A stretch of DNA of 64,000 nucleotides, from positions 1 to 64,000 of the forward strand of contig NZ_LQCI01000017.1 of NCBI RefSeq assembly GCF_001613935.1. Reading direction: 5' to 3'. Below the pieces are notes generated by a model. The model was not told the origin of the DNA. It did not search any database and saw only the letters and a list, made by a program, of their open reading frames with translations. Positions 15,177-24,013 of the stretch are shown in pieces; the stretch's first letter is position 1; every line of letters begins with the position of its first letter. The stretch is from Amycolatopsis regifaucium. GTDB taxonomy: Bacteria; Actinomycetota; Actinomycetes; Mycobacteriales; Pseudonocardiaceae. Made by a program: the position numbers and the translations under genes.

Positions 15177-15896
15177 GTGGACATCAGGCTCGAATGGGGA
15201 CCCGAAGGTGTCACCGCCTTGGGCGCGGACTGCGCCGTGCTCGTCGTCGTCGACGTGCTTTCCTTCTGCACCACAACGGATCTCGTGCTGGGAAACGGTG
15301 GCCGGGTGCTGCCCGTCCGCTGGCACGATCGCCGCGGCGAGGAGGCCGCGAAAGCGCGCGGTGCCATCCTCGCGGGTGAAAGCGAATGGACTTTGCGACC
15401 TTCGTCTGTGACGGAAATCCCTTCCGGCACACTCCTGGCGCTGCCGTCCCCCAACGGCGCCACGCTCTGCGACGCCGCCGCCACGACCGGTACCGAAGTC
15501 TTGGCGGGCTGCCTGCGCAACGCGACCGCCGTCGCCACCCGTGCGGCGGAACTCGCGGACGGGCGACCGATCGGCGTCATCCCGGCCGGGGAACGCTGGG
15601 GCATCGACATCCGTACCGAAGCCAAGACGTTCGGACCACTGAGGCCGTGTGTGGAGGACCAACTCGGCGCTGGAGCGATCGTCGCGGCACTGGAGGGCTA
15701 CGGCCGCCTGTCCGCTGAAGCCAGTCTGGCGGCCGTCGCGGCAAAAGCGATCGACATCGCCGAAGCACTGACAGAGTGTTCTTCAGGGCGCGAGCTCGTC
15801 GCGGCCGGGCACGCGAACGACGTGAGGCTGGCCGCGAAGCTCGACATCAGCGGCACGGTGCCTGTGCTGCGCAACGGAATTCTGGAGGATTCGTGA
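15177..15896 (+). CDS. comB: 2-phosphosulfolactate phosphatase-like protein (ComB family)
   Basis: About 239 residues from the GTG at 15177 (the GTG at 15171 is an alternative). Family landmarks are 'VVVDVLSFCTTTDLVLGNGG', 'LPSPNGATLCDAA', 'VLAGCLRNATAVA' and the terminal 'AAKLDISGTVPVLRNG'. ComB makes sulfolactate in archaeal coenzyme M synthesis, but actinobacteria are not known to make coenzyme M by this route, so the real substrate here is open. It overlaps the next gene by GTGA, so it is expressed with an MBL hydrolase. Confidence 0.8.
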   Translation: MDIRLEWGPEGVTALGADCAVLVVVDVLSFCTTTDLVLGNGGRVLPVRWHDRRGEEAAKARGAILAGESEWTLRPSSVTEIPSGTLLALPSPNGATLCDAAATTGTEVLAGCLRNATAVATRAAELADGRPIGVIPAGERWGIDIRTEAKTFGPLRPCVEDQLGAGAIVAALEGYGRLSAEASLAAVAAKAIDIAEALTECSSGRELVAAGHANDVRLAAKLDISGTVPVLRNGILEDS

Positions 15897-16696
15897 CTTG
15901 GCTCGAACTCGCGGACGGCGTGTACGCCCGTCGCTACGAGGAGCTGGACTTGACGGTCGGCCTGGTCGTCGGAAGTGAACGCTGCCTGGTCGTCGACGTC
16001 CGGGGCGACGTCGACCAGGGCGCCGAACTCGCCGCGGCGGTCCGGGAGATCACCCCGCTGCCGTGGTCGGTCGTCTACACGCACGCGCATTTCGATCATG
16101 CCTTCGGCACGACGGCGTTCCTGCCGTGCGACGTCTGGGCGCACGAAGGGTGCCTGACCGAGCTGACCACCTACGGCGACGGCGCGCGGCTCAAATGGAT
16201 CCAGCACTATCTCGGCGAAAACCGCCCGGAGATGGCGGAGGCGCTGGAACGCACCGAGATCACCCTGCCGGACAAACCGGTCGTCGACACCGCCGAGATC
16301 GACCTCGGCGGCCGCGTCGTCGTGCTGCGGTTCCTCGGCCACGCCCACACCGACCACGATCTGTTCGTGCACGTCCCCGACGCCGGTGTCCTCTACGCGG
16401 GCGACGCCGTCGAGAACGCCGAAGCGGGCTTCAGCGCGTTCTCCTTCAACGACGGCACCTCGCTGGCCGAATGGCCCGGCGTGATGGACGCGATCCTCGC
16501 GCTGGAACCGAAGATCATCGTCGCCGGGCACGGAGACCCGGTCGACACCGCGTTCATCGCGAAGCACCGCGACGGGCTGCGCGAACTCGTCGCGCTCAAG
16601 ACGCGGATCAAGGCAGGAGACCTCACGACGGACGAAGCCGTCGCGAAGTCCCCCTACCCCGACGATGTCACCAGGGCCGCCCTGGAGACCCCTTAA
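15893..16696 (+). CDS. Metallo-beta-lactamase-fold hydrolase
   Basis: 267 residues. GTG start overlapping the comB stop, with GGAGG upstream. The metal-binding motif HAHFDH (H64, H66, D68, H69), a further His in '[14 protein letters not shown]', Asp in 'LYAGDAVEN', and His in '[10 protein letters not shown]' complete the two-metal site. The family includes glyoxalase II, lactonases and thioester hydrolases; the substrate is unknown. The overlap with comB suggests a two-step pathway. Its TAA stop interlocks with the stop of the convergent DsbA-type gene (TTAA). Confidence 0.88.
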   Translation: MTWLELADGVYARRYEELDLTVGLVVGSERCLVVDVRGDVDQGAELAAAVREITPLPWSVVYTHAHFDHAFGTTAFLPCDVWAHEGCLTELTTYGDGARLKWIQHYLGENRPEMAEALERTEITLPDKPVVDTAEIDLGGRVVVLRFLGHAHTDHDLFVHVPDAGVLYAGDAVENAEAGFSAFSFNDGTSLAEWPGVMDAILALEPKIIVAGHGDPVDTAFIAKHRDGLRELVALKTRIKAGDLTTDEAVAKSPYPDDVTRAALETP

Positions 16697-17313
16697 TCGA
16701 AGTTCAGATCCCCGGTCCGGGTGCGCTTCAGTTCGAAGAAGTCCGGGTAGCTCGCGAGCGCGCGGGCGCCGTCGAAGATCTTGACGGCGTCCTCGCCACG
16801 CGGGATCGAGCTGAGCACCGGGCCGAAGAAGGCGACACCGTCGATATGGATGGTCGGGGTACCGACGTCCATTCCGACGGGGTTCATACCTTCGTAGTGA
16901 CTCTTTTTCAGCGCCTCGTCGTACTCGGCCGACTCCGCGGCCGCGGCCAGTTCGGCCGGGGCGCCGATGGCCTCGAGGGTCTCCTTGATGACCTGCGGGA
17001 TGTCCTTGTTGCCCTGATTGTGGTGGCGCGTGCCGAACTCGGTGTAGAACTCGCGCAGGGCCTCCTCGCCGTTCTTCTGCGCCAGCGCGGTCGCGACGCG
17101 GACCGGGCCCCAGCCCTGGCTCAAGAGCTCCTTGTACTGCTCAGGCAGGTCCTCGCGGCCGCTGTTGAGCTCGGAAAGGCTCATGATCCGGAAGCGCAGA
17201 TCGAGCGAGCGGTGCTTTTCCACTTCGAGGATCCAGCGCGAGCTGATCCAGGCGAAGGGACAGATCGGGTCGAAGTAGAAGTCGACCTTGGTCGTCTCGG
17301 ACGGGGCGGTCAT
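16693..17313 (-). CDS. DsbA-family protein like mycothiol-dependent nitroreductase Rv2466c
   Basis: 206 residues. It shares the whole Rv2466c pattern: '[22 protein letters not shown]', '[20 protein letters not shown]', 'RKSHYEGM'-like helix and '[25 protein letters not shown]', '[13 protein letters not shown]'. The active-site motif is C18-P-F-A21 rather than CxxC, so the resolving cysteine is missing and the enzyme must work by a monothiol, mycothiol-dependent mechanism. Rv2466c is a mycothiol-dependent oxidoreductase induced by oxidative stress. Location opposite pepN matches Rv2466c/Rv2467. Confidence 0.9.
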   Translation of the reverse strand: MTAPSETTKVDFYFDPICPFAWISSRWILEVEKHRSLDLRFRIMSLSELNSGREDLPEQYKELLSQGWGPVRVATALAQKNGEEALREFYTEFGTRHHNQGNKDIPQVIKETLEAIGAPAELAAAAESAEYDEALKKSHYEGMNPVGMDVGTPTIHIDGVAFFGPVLSSIPRGEDAVKIFDGARALASYPDFFELKRTRTGDLNFD

Positions 17314-17472
17314 CAAGTTCTCCCAATGCCATCGTCTGGTGGAGCGGTGCCTACGGAGTGCTACACAGCGAGCCAACATCGCGGCCGTCGGTGTTGTTCC
17401 CGTCGTCAGCACCACCCCGGACATGATTGGATGCCAGTAGTTGGAAACCAAAACCGATACCGATGACCAGAG

Positions 17473-20052
17473 GTGCCAGTGCCCGCCCCCAACCTGACCC
17501 GAGACCAAGCCAAGCTGCGCGCGGAGCTGCTCGACGTCGAGTCCTACGACATCGAGCTGGATCTGACCGACGGCCGCGGCGGTCCCGGTGAGAAGACCTT
17601 CACGTCGAAGACGACGATCAAGTTCGCGAGCGCCAGGAGCGGCGAAGCGTCGTGGGTCGACATCGTCGCCGAGGGGATCGAGTCGGCCGTCCTCAACGGG
17701 ACGGAGCTCGACGTCAGCGGGTACGTCGAGGACAAGGGCGTCGAACTGCCGTCGCTCGCCGAGTCCAACGAACTCGTCGTGGACGCGGTCTGCCGGTACA
17801 TGAACACCGGCGAGGGCCTGCACCGCTTCGTCGACCCGGTCGACGACGGCGTCTACCTCTACACGCAGTTCGAGACCGCCGACGCCAAGCGCATGTTCGC
17901 CTGCTTCGACCAGCCCGACCTCAAGTCGGTCTACCGGCTCACCGTGCTCGCGCCGAAGGACTGGAAGGTCATCTCCAACGCGCTGGTCGAGTCGACGGAA
18001 GAGACCCCGGAAGGCGCCGTCCGCACCGTTTTCGCCGTGTCCGAGCGGATCTCGACCTACCTGGTCGCGCTCATCGCGGGCCCGTACAGCGAGTGGAGCG
18101 ACGAGTACTCCGACGACCACCGCACGATCCCGCTCGGCATCTACTGCCGCGCTTCGCTCGCCGAGCACATGGACGCGGACAGGCTGTTCACCGAGACCAA
18201 GCAGGGTTTCGCCTTCTACCACGAGAAGTTCGCCACCCCCTACCCGTTCTCCAAGTACGACCAGCTGTTCGTGCCGGAGTTCAACGCGGGCGCGATGGAG
18301 AACGCGGGCGCCGTCACCTTCCTGGAGGACTACGTCTTCCGCAGCCGCGTCACGCGCTACGCCTACGAGCGCCGCGCCGAGACGCTGCTGCACGAGATGG
18401 CGCACATGTGGTTCGGCGACCTGGTCACCATGCGCTGGTGGGACGACCTGTGGCTGAACGAGTCGTTCGCGACCTTCGCGAGCGTGCTCGCGCAGGCCGA
18501 GGCGACCGAGTACAAGAACGCCTGGACCAGCTTCGCGAACATCGAGAAGTCGTGGGCGTACCGGCAGGACCAGCTGCCCTCGACGCATCCGATCGCCGCG
18601 GACATCGTCGACCTGCACGCGGTCGAGGTGAACTTCGACGGCATCACCTACGCCAAGGGCGCGAGCGTGCTCAAGCAGCTCGTCGCCTACGTCGGGCTCG
18701 ACCACTTCCTCGAAGGCCTGAAGGTCTACTTCGGCAAGCACGCCTGGGGCAACGCGACCCTGGCGGATCTGCTGGGCGCGCTGGAAGAGGCCTCGGGCCG
18801 CGACCTGTCGTGGTGGAGCGCGCAGTGGCTGGAGACCACCGGTCTCAACTCGCTGAGCCCGCGCTACGAGGTCGGCGCGGACGGCGCGTACACCTCCTTC
18901 GCGGTCACGCAGACCGGCGCCAAGCCGGGTGCCGGTGAGCTGCGGACGCACCGCGTCGCGGTCGGCGTCTACGACGAGGACGAGAACGGCAAGATCGTGC
19001 GCAAGCACCGCGTCGAACTCGACGTCGACGGCGAACGCACCGACGTGCCGGAGCTGGTCGGTCTCCCGGCAGGCAAGCTCGTGCTGGTCAACGACGACGA
19101 CCTGACCTACTGCACGATGCGGCTCGACCCGGCGTCGCTGACCACGCTGATCGACCGCATCGCCGACATCACCGATCCGCTGCCCCGCACGCTGTGCTGG
19201 TCGGCGGCCTGGGAGATGACGCGGGAGGCCGAGCTCAAGGCCCGCGACTTCGTCACGCTGGTCCAGCGCGGCGTGCACACCGAGACCGAGGTCGGCGTCG
19301 TGCAGCGGCTGCTGCTGCAGGCGCAGACGGCGCTGAACTCGTACGCGAACCCGGCTTGGGCGGCGGACAAGGGCTGGCCGGAGTTCTCCGGACGGCTGCT
19401 GGAGCTGGCACAGGGCGCCGAGGCCGGTTCGGACCACCAGCTCGCGTTCGTGAACTCGCTCGCCGGATGCGTGCTCGACGAAAAGACGCTGGCGATCATC
19501 GCGGGCTGGCTCGACGGCACGGCACCGCTGGAGGGCCTGACCGTCGACACCGACCTGCGCTGGCGGCTGCTGCAGGCGCTGGTCGCGCACGGCAAGGCGG
19601 AGAACGCCGAGATCGACGCGGAACTCACCAAGGACGACACCGCCGCGGGGCGGCGGCAGGCGGAGCGCTCGCGGGCGCTCCGGCCGACCAGCGAGGCGAA
19701 GGCCGACGCGTGGCAGCGGGCGGTGTACGACGACGAGCTGCCCAACGCGGTCAGCGACTCGCTGATCACCGGGTTCTCCCACCCCGGTCAGAAGCATCTG
19801 CTCGGCGACTACGTGACACGCTACTTCGACGTCGTCGACGAGGTGTGGCAGCGGCGCTCCAGCGAGCGGGCGCAGCCGACCGTCGTCGGGCTGTACCCGT
19901 CGTGGGCGGTCGAACCGTCGACCGTTGAGGCGTCGGACACGTGGCTGGCCGGGGAGCACCCGGCGGCGCTGCGCCGTCTCGTTTCGGAAGGCCGGGCCGG
20001 GATCGTCCGCGCGCTGGCCGCCCGTGAGTTCGACTCGCAGGCCGACGCCTAG
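17473..20052 (+). CDS. pepN: Aminopeptidase N (M1 metallopeptidase)
   Basis: 859 residues, GTG start (a second GTG lies two codons in). The exopeptidase motif GAMEN is at 273-277. The zinc site HEMAH (H307, H311) with E330 follows the exact HExxH-18-E spacing, and the catalytic Glu is E308. A C-terminal ERAP1-like helical domain fills residues about 510-850. Removes N-terminal residues from peptides in the cytoplasm. Length is normal for the actinobacterial enzyme. It starts 159 bases from the divergent DsbA-type gene. Confidence 0.96.
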   Translation: MPVPAPNLTRDQAKLRAELLDVESYDIELDLTDGRGGPGEKTFTSKTTIKFASARSGEASWVDIVAEGIESAVLNGTELDVSGYVEDKGVELPSLAESNELVVDAVCRYMNTGEGLHRFVDPVDDGVYLYTQFETADAKRMFACFDQPDLKSVYRLTVLAPKDWKVISNALVESTEETPEGAVRTVFAVSERISTYLVALIAGPYSEWSDEYSDDHRTIPLGIYCRASLAEHMDADRLFTETKQGFAFYHEKFATPYPFSKYDQLFVPEFNAGAMENAGAVTFLEDYVFRSRVTRYAYERRAETLLHEMAHMWFGDLVTMRWWDDLWLNESFATFASVLAQAEATEYKNAWTSFANIEKSWAYRQDQLPSTHPIAADIVDLHAVEVNFDGITYAKGASVLKQLVAYVGLDHFLEGLKVYFGKHAWGNATLADLLGALEEASGRDLSWWSAQWLETTGLNSLSPRYEVGADGAYTSFAVTQTGAKPGAGELRTHRVAVGVYDEDENGKIVRKHRVELDVDGERTDVPELVGLPAGKLVLVNDDDLTYCTMRLDPASLTTLIDRIADITDPLPRTLCWSAAWEMTREAELKARDFVTLVQRGVHTETEVGVVQRLLLQAQTALNSYANPAWAADKGWPEFSGRLLELAQGAEAGSDHQLAFVNSLAGCVLDEKTLAIIAGWLDGTAPLEGLTVDTDLRWRLLQALVAHGKAENAEIDAELTKDDTAAGRRQAERSRALRPTSEAKADAWQRAVYDDELPNAVSDSLITGFSHPGQKHLLGDYVTRYFDVVDEVWQRRSSERAQPTVVGLYPSWAVEPSTVEASDTWLAGEHPAALRRLVSEGRAGIVRALAAREFDSQADA

Positions 20053-20078
20053 TCCGGTGAGGCGGTCGGTCCCGTAAC

Positions 20079-20131
20079 GCAATGAAGGGGCCTTTCATCG
20101 CAAATTTTGCGATGAAAGGCCCCTTCATTGC
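20079..20131. repeat. Interspersed palindrome family I, copy 2
   Basis: Perfect 26-base arms with a single-base centre (left starts GCAATGAAGG, right ends CCTTCATTGC). It is nearly identical to copy 1 and also lies between convergent stops (20052 and 20156). This is the longest copy and the one most able to form a cruciform. Confidence 0.88.
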
Positions 20132-20155
20132 ACTTGAAAGTGCTTGAAGCGAGCG

Positions 20156-20638
20156 TCAGTGCCGAGGCGAGCCGGCCTGGTCGCTGAGCATGCGCAGGGC
20201 GTTCACGAGGCCGCCGATGAGGTCGCCTTCCTTGAAGGAGGCCACCATGCTGGCCACGGCGAGCTTCGCGCCGCGGTCGGGCAGGCGGTACCGGGCCTGC
20301 GAGCCCGTAACGATCTCGATGACCCGCTGGCCGGGCGACACGGCGACGACCACGGCGTCGGCCGGGTTGTCGGTCGAGGCCAGCAGGCCTTCGGCGGCCG
20401 CGCGGGTGTCGTCGCCGAGCTCGCCGAGGTACACACTGAAGTCGAGGCCGGTCTCACGGCTGGCCAGCGTCAGCGCCTCGTCCAGCCGGGCAAGCTGCTG
20501 GGTCGAGAATGGGCTGTTCGGCCCAGCCGGTTCGTACATCCTGGCAGCGGAAATCCGGCCGCTGGAGGTAACGGCGGCGCCGTAACCGGGCTCTTCGTCA
20601 ACAGCTGCGGACGCGTGGGTCAGTTCACCAGTTGCCAC
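20156..20638 (-). CDS. DUF5130 (TPM-like) domain protein
   Basis: 160 residues, GTG start. The domain reads 'FSTQQLARLDEALTLASRETGLDFSVYLGELGDDTRAAAEGLLAS' then 'ADAVVVAVSPGQRVIEIVTGSQARYRLPDRGAKLAVASMVASFKEGDLIGGLVNALRML', with the strand-helix pattern of TPM domains. No signal peptide or membrane segment is present. It overlaps the ctaJ-like gene by 14 bases and is co-transcribed with it. In Mycobacterium smegmatis the neighbouring homologue (MSMEG_4692 from memory) was found with the III-IV respiratory supercomplex, but a role here is not established. Confidence 0.8.
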   Translation of the reverse strand: MATGELTHASAAVDEEPGYGAAVTSSGRISAARMYEPAGPNSPFSTQQLARLDEALTLASRETGLDFSVYLGELGDDTRAAAEGLLASTDNPADAVVVAVSPGQRVIEIVTGSQARYRLPDRGAKLAVASMVASFKEGDLIGGLVNALRMLSDQAGSPRH

Positions 20639-20888
20639 GAGCGCCTCCCGTCACCGAAGTTCCGTCCGTCGCACCGACGGCGGTCGCACCGCCCACGCTC
20701 GCGTGCGAATGCCTGGCGCCGACCCCCTCGGGGTTGGCGCTCCACCACATGGCCGGGTACTCCCACGGCTGCCCCGGCCGGTACCGGGCGTTGCCCGCGC
20801 CCTTCGACCGCAGCGTGGCCACCCCGCAAAGCGCGTAGATGGCCAGAGGGATCACCGCGAAGACCAGGATCGTCTCGACAAGGTTCAC
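20625..20888 (-). CDS. ctaJ: Small membrane protein, probable aa3 oxidase subunit CtaJ
   Basis: 87 residues from the GTG at 20888. One N-terminal transmembrane helix ('LVETILVFAVIPLAIYALCGVATL') is followed by 'RYRPGQPWEYPAMWWSANPEG', a signature I associate with CtaJ, a small subunit of the actinobacterial aa3 cytochrome oxidase in the III2IV2 supercomplex. A low-complexity Gly/Thr/Ala tail ends the protein. Co-transcribed with the overlapping DUF5130 gene, as in mycobacteria. Assignment rests on recognition of the helix and W/P motif, without a search. Confidence 0.65.
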   Translation of the reverse strand: MNLVETILVFAVIPLAIYALCGVATLRSKGAGNARYRPGQPWEYPAMWWSANPEGVGARHSHASVGGATAVGATDGTSVTGGARGNW

Positions 20889-21188
20889 GCGCGTGAGCGT
20901 ATCCGACCCGGGTACGGAACGCCGTGCCGCACCCGGTCCCGTGACGCGCTCCGTGCCGCTCACCACTCGCCGTCCGGGAGGGGCCGTCCGCCGCTTGCCG
21001 CGAAAGCGCTCCCACGTTGAGCCGAAGCCCTCAAGGCCGAAAGGTTGCAACTCAACGTACGGGCGGCCGCACCGGGCGCTGTCGTCTTGTCGCGGCCTTG
21101 AAATCCTCGTAGCTTTTTCACCTGTACGGGCCTTGCGCCCAGCTTCCCCACCCCAGCAGGTAACGCACCGGTCGCAGGAGGATATGTC
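20889..21188. other. Divergent intergenic region before the repeat-protein gene
   Basis: 300 bases between the ctaJ start and the repeat-protein start. It holds a strong ribosome site (AGGAGG ending seven bases before the ATG at 21189). A possible but weak promoter lies around 21096-21125 (TTGAAA then TGTACG, 19-base gap). I see no RNA gene, repeat or clear operator. Confidence 0.5.
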
Positions 21189-21560
21189 ATGCAGAGCACC
21201 CAGACACCCGGCCAGGCGATCAACGACGACATTTCGTCACTCTTCGAAACTGAATTCTTCACCGGCACGCGTGTGACGGCGGGCACACGGGTTACGCGGG
21301 GTACTCGTGTCACTCGCGGTACCCGGGTCACCGCCGGCACCCGCGTCACCCGTGGCACCCGGGTGACCCGAGGCACCCGCGTCACCGCCGGCACTCGCGT
21401 CACCTGTGGAACCCGCGTCACCCGGGGTACGCGCGTCACACGCGGCACCCGCGTCACGGCCGGCACTCGTGTCACCTGCGGAACCCGGGTCACCCGTGGC
21501 ACGCGCGTCACTCGCGGCACCCGCGTGACCTGCAAGAACGACTTCGCGCTGGCCGCCTGA
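21189..21560 (+). CDS. Novel six-residue tandem-repeat protein (GTRVTx)15
   Basis: 123 residues. An acidic 25-residue N-terminus ('MQSTQTPGQAINDDISSLFE', then TEFFT) precedes fifteen exact units of G-T-R-V-T-x (residues 26-115) and an eight-residue tail KNDFALAA. The variable sixth residue runs A R R A R R A C R R A C R R C. Among the 75 codons for the five constant positions, every base difference between units is in the third position, so the frame is certain and the protein is under selection. AGGAGG lies at ideal distance. The alternation V-T-x-G-T-R resembles hexapeptide left-handed beta-helix units, which would give three hexads per 18-residue turn (inference). No signal peptide, membrane segment or maturation enzyme is nearby. 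A RiPP-like precursor (acidic leader, Thr/Cys core) is a less likely alternative. I recognise no family. Confidence 0.8.
   Translation: MQSTQTPGQAINDDISSLFETEFFTGTRVTAGTRVTRGTRVTRGTRVTAGTRVTRGTRVTRGTRVTAGTRVTCGTRVTRGTRVTRGTRVTAGTRVTCGTRVTRGTRVTRGTRVTCKNDFALAA
21264..21533 (+). repeat. 15 tandem 18-bp coding repeats
   Basis: Fifteen in-register units of 18 bases, consensus GGCACCCGCGTCACC plus one variable codon. Units differ from each other at several wobble positions, so they are old rather than recently amplified. Because 18 is a multiple of three and stops are absent, all six frames stay open across the array. Confidence 0.95.
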
Positions 21561-21652
21561 GCCCGAGCACGACCGGCCGGACGGCGAGACGCGGCAGTAG
21601 GAGATTGCGTGATTTTCAGCGGTACCGAGCAGCACGACGGCATCATCGGCCC

Positions 21653-21680
21653 GCCCCGGCCGCCGGAAGGCAGCCGGGGC
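21653..21680 (+). terminator. Hairpin downstream of the repeat-protein gene
   Basis: GCCCCGGC (21653-21660) pairs with GCCGGGGC (21673-21680) around a 12-base loop, followed by GCCGACGTTTCTT with a short T-rich stretch. It ends just before the convergent HNH gene and probably terminates the repeat-protein transcript. Confidence 0.55.
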
Positions 21681-21703
21681 GCCGACGTTTCTTCAGGCCC
21701 CGG

Positions 21704-22465
21704 TCAGGCCGCCGTTCCCAGGTACGGCCGCCACAACGGGTCCGCTTCCTTCGAGTGGGCGAGCAGCCGCCAGTGCGGCCCGTGCGGGGCCCTCGGCACG
21801 ACGCGCAGCCGCCAGCCGATCTCGGACAGCAGCTTGTCCGCCTTCCGATGGTTGCATTTGGCGCAGCAGGCCACGCAGTTCGTCCAGCTGTGGGGACCGC
21901 CACGGCTGCGCGGGACGACGTGGTCGATCGTCTCGGCCCTTCCCCCGCAGTAGGCGCAGCGGTACCGGTCGCGGTGCATCAGCCCGGCCCGGGTCAGCGG
22001 CACCTGCGCGCGGTAGGGCACGCGTACGTAGGTACTCAGCCGGATCACCGAAGGCACGGGCAGTGAAACCGTGGCGGCGTGCAGTTCGAGCCCTCCGGGG
22101 TCGCCATGCACCACCTCGGCCTTGCCGCACATCACCAGCACCACCGCGCGCCGCAACGGCAGCGCCGTGAGCGGCTCGAACGTGGCGTTCAACAGCAATA
22201 CCCGTCTGCGACCCCACGAAGTCGTCGTGGGTGCCGCCGTAGGCGACGGATCCCGCCCTCTACGCTGTCCGGGCGGGCGGGCAACACCCCCTGGCCGGGT
22301 TCCCGGCCCGCCCGGTAGGGCCCCGTGCGAGGGGGCACCTCCCGGATGAGCGCGCAACACGACCTCCGGCGCCTGTCCGGCCAAGGCTTGGCTCGGGACG
22401 CCGAGGGGGATGGGTTGTCGGTCTGGCACTCGACCACCTCCACCGGTGCAGGCATAGTCGACCAC
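21704..22465 (-). CDS. HNH endonuclease
   Basis: Up to 253 residues; the conserved part begins only at about residue 87 ('RRVLLLNATFEPLTALPLRRAVVLVMCGKAEVVHGD'). The first 86 residues are low-complexity and poorly coding-like, so the true start is uncertain and may be a rare codon near 22220. The HNH/zinc core is 'YRCAYCGGRAETIDHVVPRSRGGPHSWTNCVACCAKCNHRKADKL', with CxxC pairs and the His-Asn-His order. This universal actinobacterial HNH protein (Rv2469c type) has no known target. Convergent with the repeat-protein gene. Confidence 0.85.
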   Translation of the reverse strand: MVDYACTGGGGRVPDRQPIPLGVPSQALAGQAPEVVLRAHPGGAPSHGALPGGPGTRPGGVARPPGQRRGRDPSPTAAPTTTSWGRRRVLLLNATFEPLTALPLRRAVVLVMCGKAEVVHGDPGGLELHAATVSLPVPSVIRLSTYVRVPYRAQVPLTRAGLMHRDRYRCAYCGGRAETIDHVVPRSRGGPHSWTNCVACCAKCNHRKADKLLSEIGWRLRVVPRAPHGPHWRLLAHSKEADPLWRPYLGTAA

Positions 22466-22619
22466 AGATCAGCCCCAAAGTGCACGTGTGTTACAAGACG
22501 TGTCACATGCGCGCGACCCCGCGTCCACCTGAAGATGGGTGTTTCGCATCCGCGGGGGCTCCCGCCGCGCCCAGCAGCGCGAACGGTCCCCGCCGAGCTG
22601 GAAAGGACAATTCTTCTCC

Positions 22620-23597
22620 GTGAACCTGCTGCCCACCGAACCTCCGGCCTGCGTCAAGGACGCCAGCACCTTCTGCGGCCAGGTGTTCCAGGTCACAAAC
22701 AACGAATGGCTCTCCGCGTCGGCCGGCTGGCTGCTGACGAAGCCGATCAAGATCCTGCTGATCATGGCCGTGGCGTTCCTGCTGCGGTACCTGGTCCGTC
22801 GCCTGATCAACCGCGTGACGCGGATGCCGAGCGGCTCCAAGAAGCTGCCCGCCCTGTTGAGACCGCTGCGGGAGAAGGCTCCCGAAGTGCTCGGGTCGGC
22901 GGTCATGGAACGACGCCGTCAGCGCGCCGCCACGATCGGCTCGGTGCTGAAGTCGATGGCGACGTTCTTCATCTACGGCCTCGCGTTCATCCTCGTCCTG
23001 GGCGAACTGGGCATCGACCTGGCACCGATCATCGCCTCCGCCGGCATCGTCGGGGTGGCGCTCGGTTTCGGCGCGCAGAACCTGGTCAAGGACTTCCTCT
23101 CCGGCATCTTCATGATGATCGAAGACCAGTACGGCGTCGGTGACGTCGTCGACGTCGGCGAGGCGTCCGGCACCGTCGAGGCCGTCGGCCTCCGGATCAC
23201 CACCCTGCGTGACATCAACGGCACCGTTTGGTACGTCCGTAACGGCGAGGTGCTGCGGGTCGGCAACTCGAGCCAGGGCTTCGCGGTGGCCGTCGTCGAC
23301 GTTCCGCTGAGCTACTCCGCCGACGTCGAAAAGGCCATCGAATTGATGGCCGAGAAGTCGACCGCGCTGCTGGAGAGCGAGGCGCTGGCCCCCAACGTGC
23401 TGGAGCCGCCCGAGATGCTCGGTGTGGAGACCGTCACGCCCGAAGGCATCAAGGTCCGCATGACAGTGAAGGTCCGCCCGGGCAAGCAGTGGTCCGTGCA
23501 GCGCGCGCTGCGGGCGCACCTGCTCGCCGCACTCGACGAGGCGGGCTTCGAACCCCCTCTGGGGCGCTTTATGTCGACCGGCCCCGCCGCCCAGTAG
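22620..23597 (+). CDS. Small-conductance mechanosensitive channel (MscS family)
   Basis: 325 residues from the GTG at 22620, chosen over an upstream start because family members begin near the first hydrophobic segment. Three membrane spans (about 35-55, 105-125 and 130-150) are followed by the pore helix/beta domain signature '[38 protein letters not shown]' and a cytoplasmic alpha/beta domain. It releases solutes under hypo-osmotic stress. It sits 21 bases before glbO and is an extra gene compared with the mycobacterial order as I recall it. Confidence 0.9.
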   Translation: MNLLPTEPPACVKDASTFCGQVFQVTNNEWLSASAGWLLTKPIKILLIMAVAFLLRYLVRRLINRVTRMPSGSKKLPALLRPLREKAPEVLGSAVMERRRQRAATIGSVLKSMATFFIYGLAFILVLGELGIDLAPIIASAGIVGVALGFGAQNLVKDFLSGIFMMIEDQYGVGDVVDVGEASGTVEAVGLRITTLRDINGTVWYVRNGEVLRVGNSSQGFAVAVVDVPLSYSADVEKAIELMAEKSTALLESEALAPNVLEPPEMLGVETVTPEGIKVRMTVKVRPGKQWSVQRALRAHLLAALDEAGFEPPLGRFMSTGPAAQ

Positions 23598-23617
23598 GAC
23601 AAGGGCAGAATGGAAGT

Positions 23618-24013
23618 GTGCCCGTGAGCGAACCAGACCCCACGACCTTGTACGAGGCGATCGGCGGTGAACCGGCCTTCACCCGGATCATCGCGCGGTT
23701 CTACGCCGAGGTGGCCGTCGACGAAGTCCTTCGCCCGCTGTACCCCGAGGAAGACCTCGGGCCGGCGGAGGAACGCTTCCGGCTGTTCCTCATGCAGTAC
23801 TGGGGCGGCCCGCACACCTACTCGGATCAGCGCGGCCACCCTCGGCTGCGGATGCGGCACGCGCCGTTCAAGATCGGCCCGATCGAACGCGACGCCTGGC
23901 TGCGCTGCATCAAGATCGCGGTCGACGAGGAGCGCATCGAGGAGCCGTACCGCTCCCAGCTGTGGGCGTACCTGGAGATGGCGGCCAACAGCATGATGAA
24001 CAGTTTCGTGTGA
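23618..24013 (+). CDS. glbO: Group II truncated haemoglobin (GlbO type)
   Basis: 131 residues, GTG start (a second GTG lies two codons later). Trunk features of trHbO are clear: '[37 protein letters not shown]', '[30 protein letters not shown]' with the proximal His in RMRH, the distal Trp in 'RDAWLRC', and '[15 protein letters not shown]'. Binds oxygen and probably protects against peroxide or nitrosative stress. Its stop overlaps the start of the glucosidase gene (TGATG), as glbO precedes aglA in mycobacteria. Confidence 0.95.
   Translation: MPVSEPDPTTLYEAIGGEPAFTRIIARFYAEVAVDEVLRPLYPEEDLGPAEERFRLFLMQYWGGPHTYSDQRGHPRLRMRHAPFKIGPIERDAWLRCIKIAVDEERIEEPYRSQLWAYLEMAANSMMNSFV

Noticed and set aside
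16693-20082. 1129-residue minus-strand open frame across pepN
   Set aside because: Only the last 206 residues (from 17313) match a protein family. The rest is antisense to the intact pepN gene.
21264-21533. CRISPR-like array
   Set aside because: The 18-base units are contiguous with no spacers, lie in a coding frame with synonymous variation, and no cas gene is nearby.
21189-21560. Lanthipeptide or graspetide precursor
   Set aside because: Not excluded, but no lanthionine synthetase, ATP-grasp, radical-SAM or protease gene is present nearby, and the core is too regular and too long for known classes. Kept only as a minor alternative.
20960-21646. Minus-strand repeat ORF (VTRVP repeats) across the same array
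   Set aside because: It exists because 18 is a multiple of three. Wobble variation falls in third positions of the plus frame only, and the minus frame has no ribosome site.
21609-21953. Small plus-strand ORF after the repeat gene with a possible GGAG site
   Set aside because: Most of it is antisense to the HNH catalytic domain. Composition is not protein-like.
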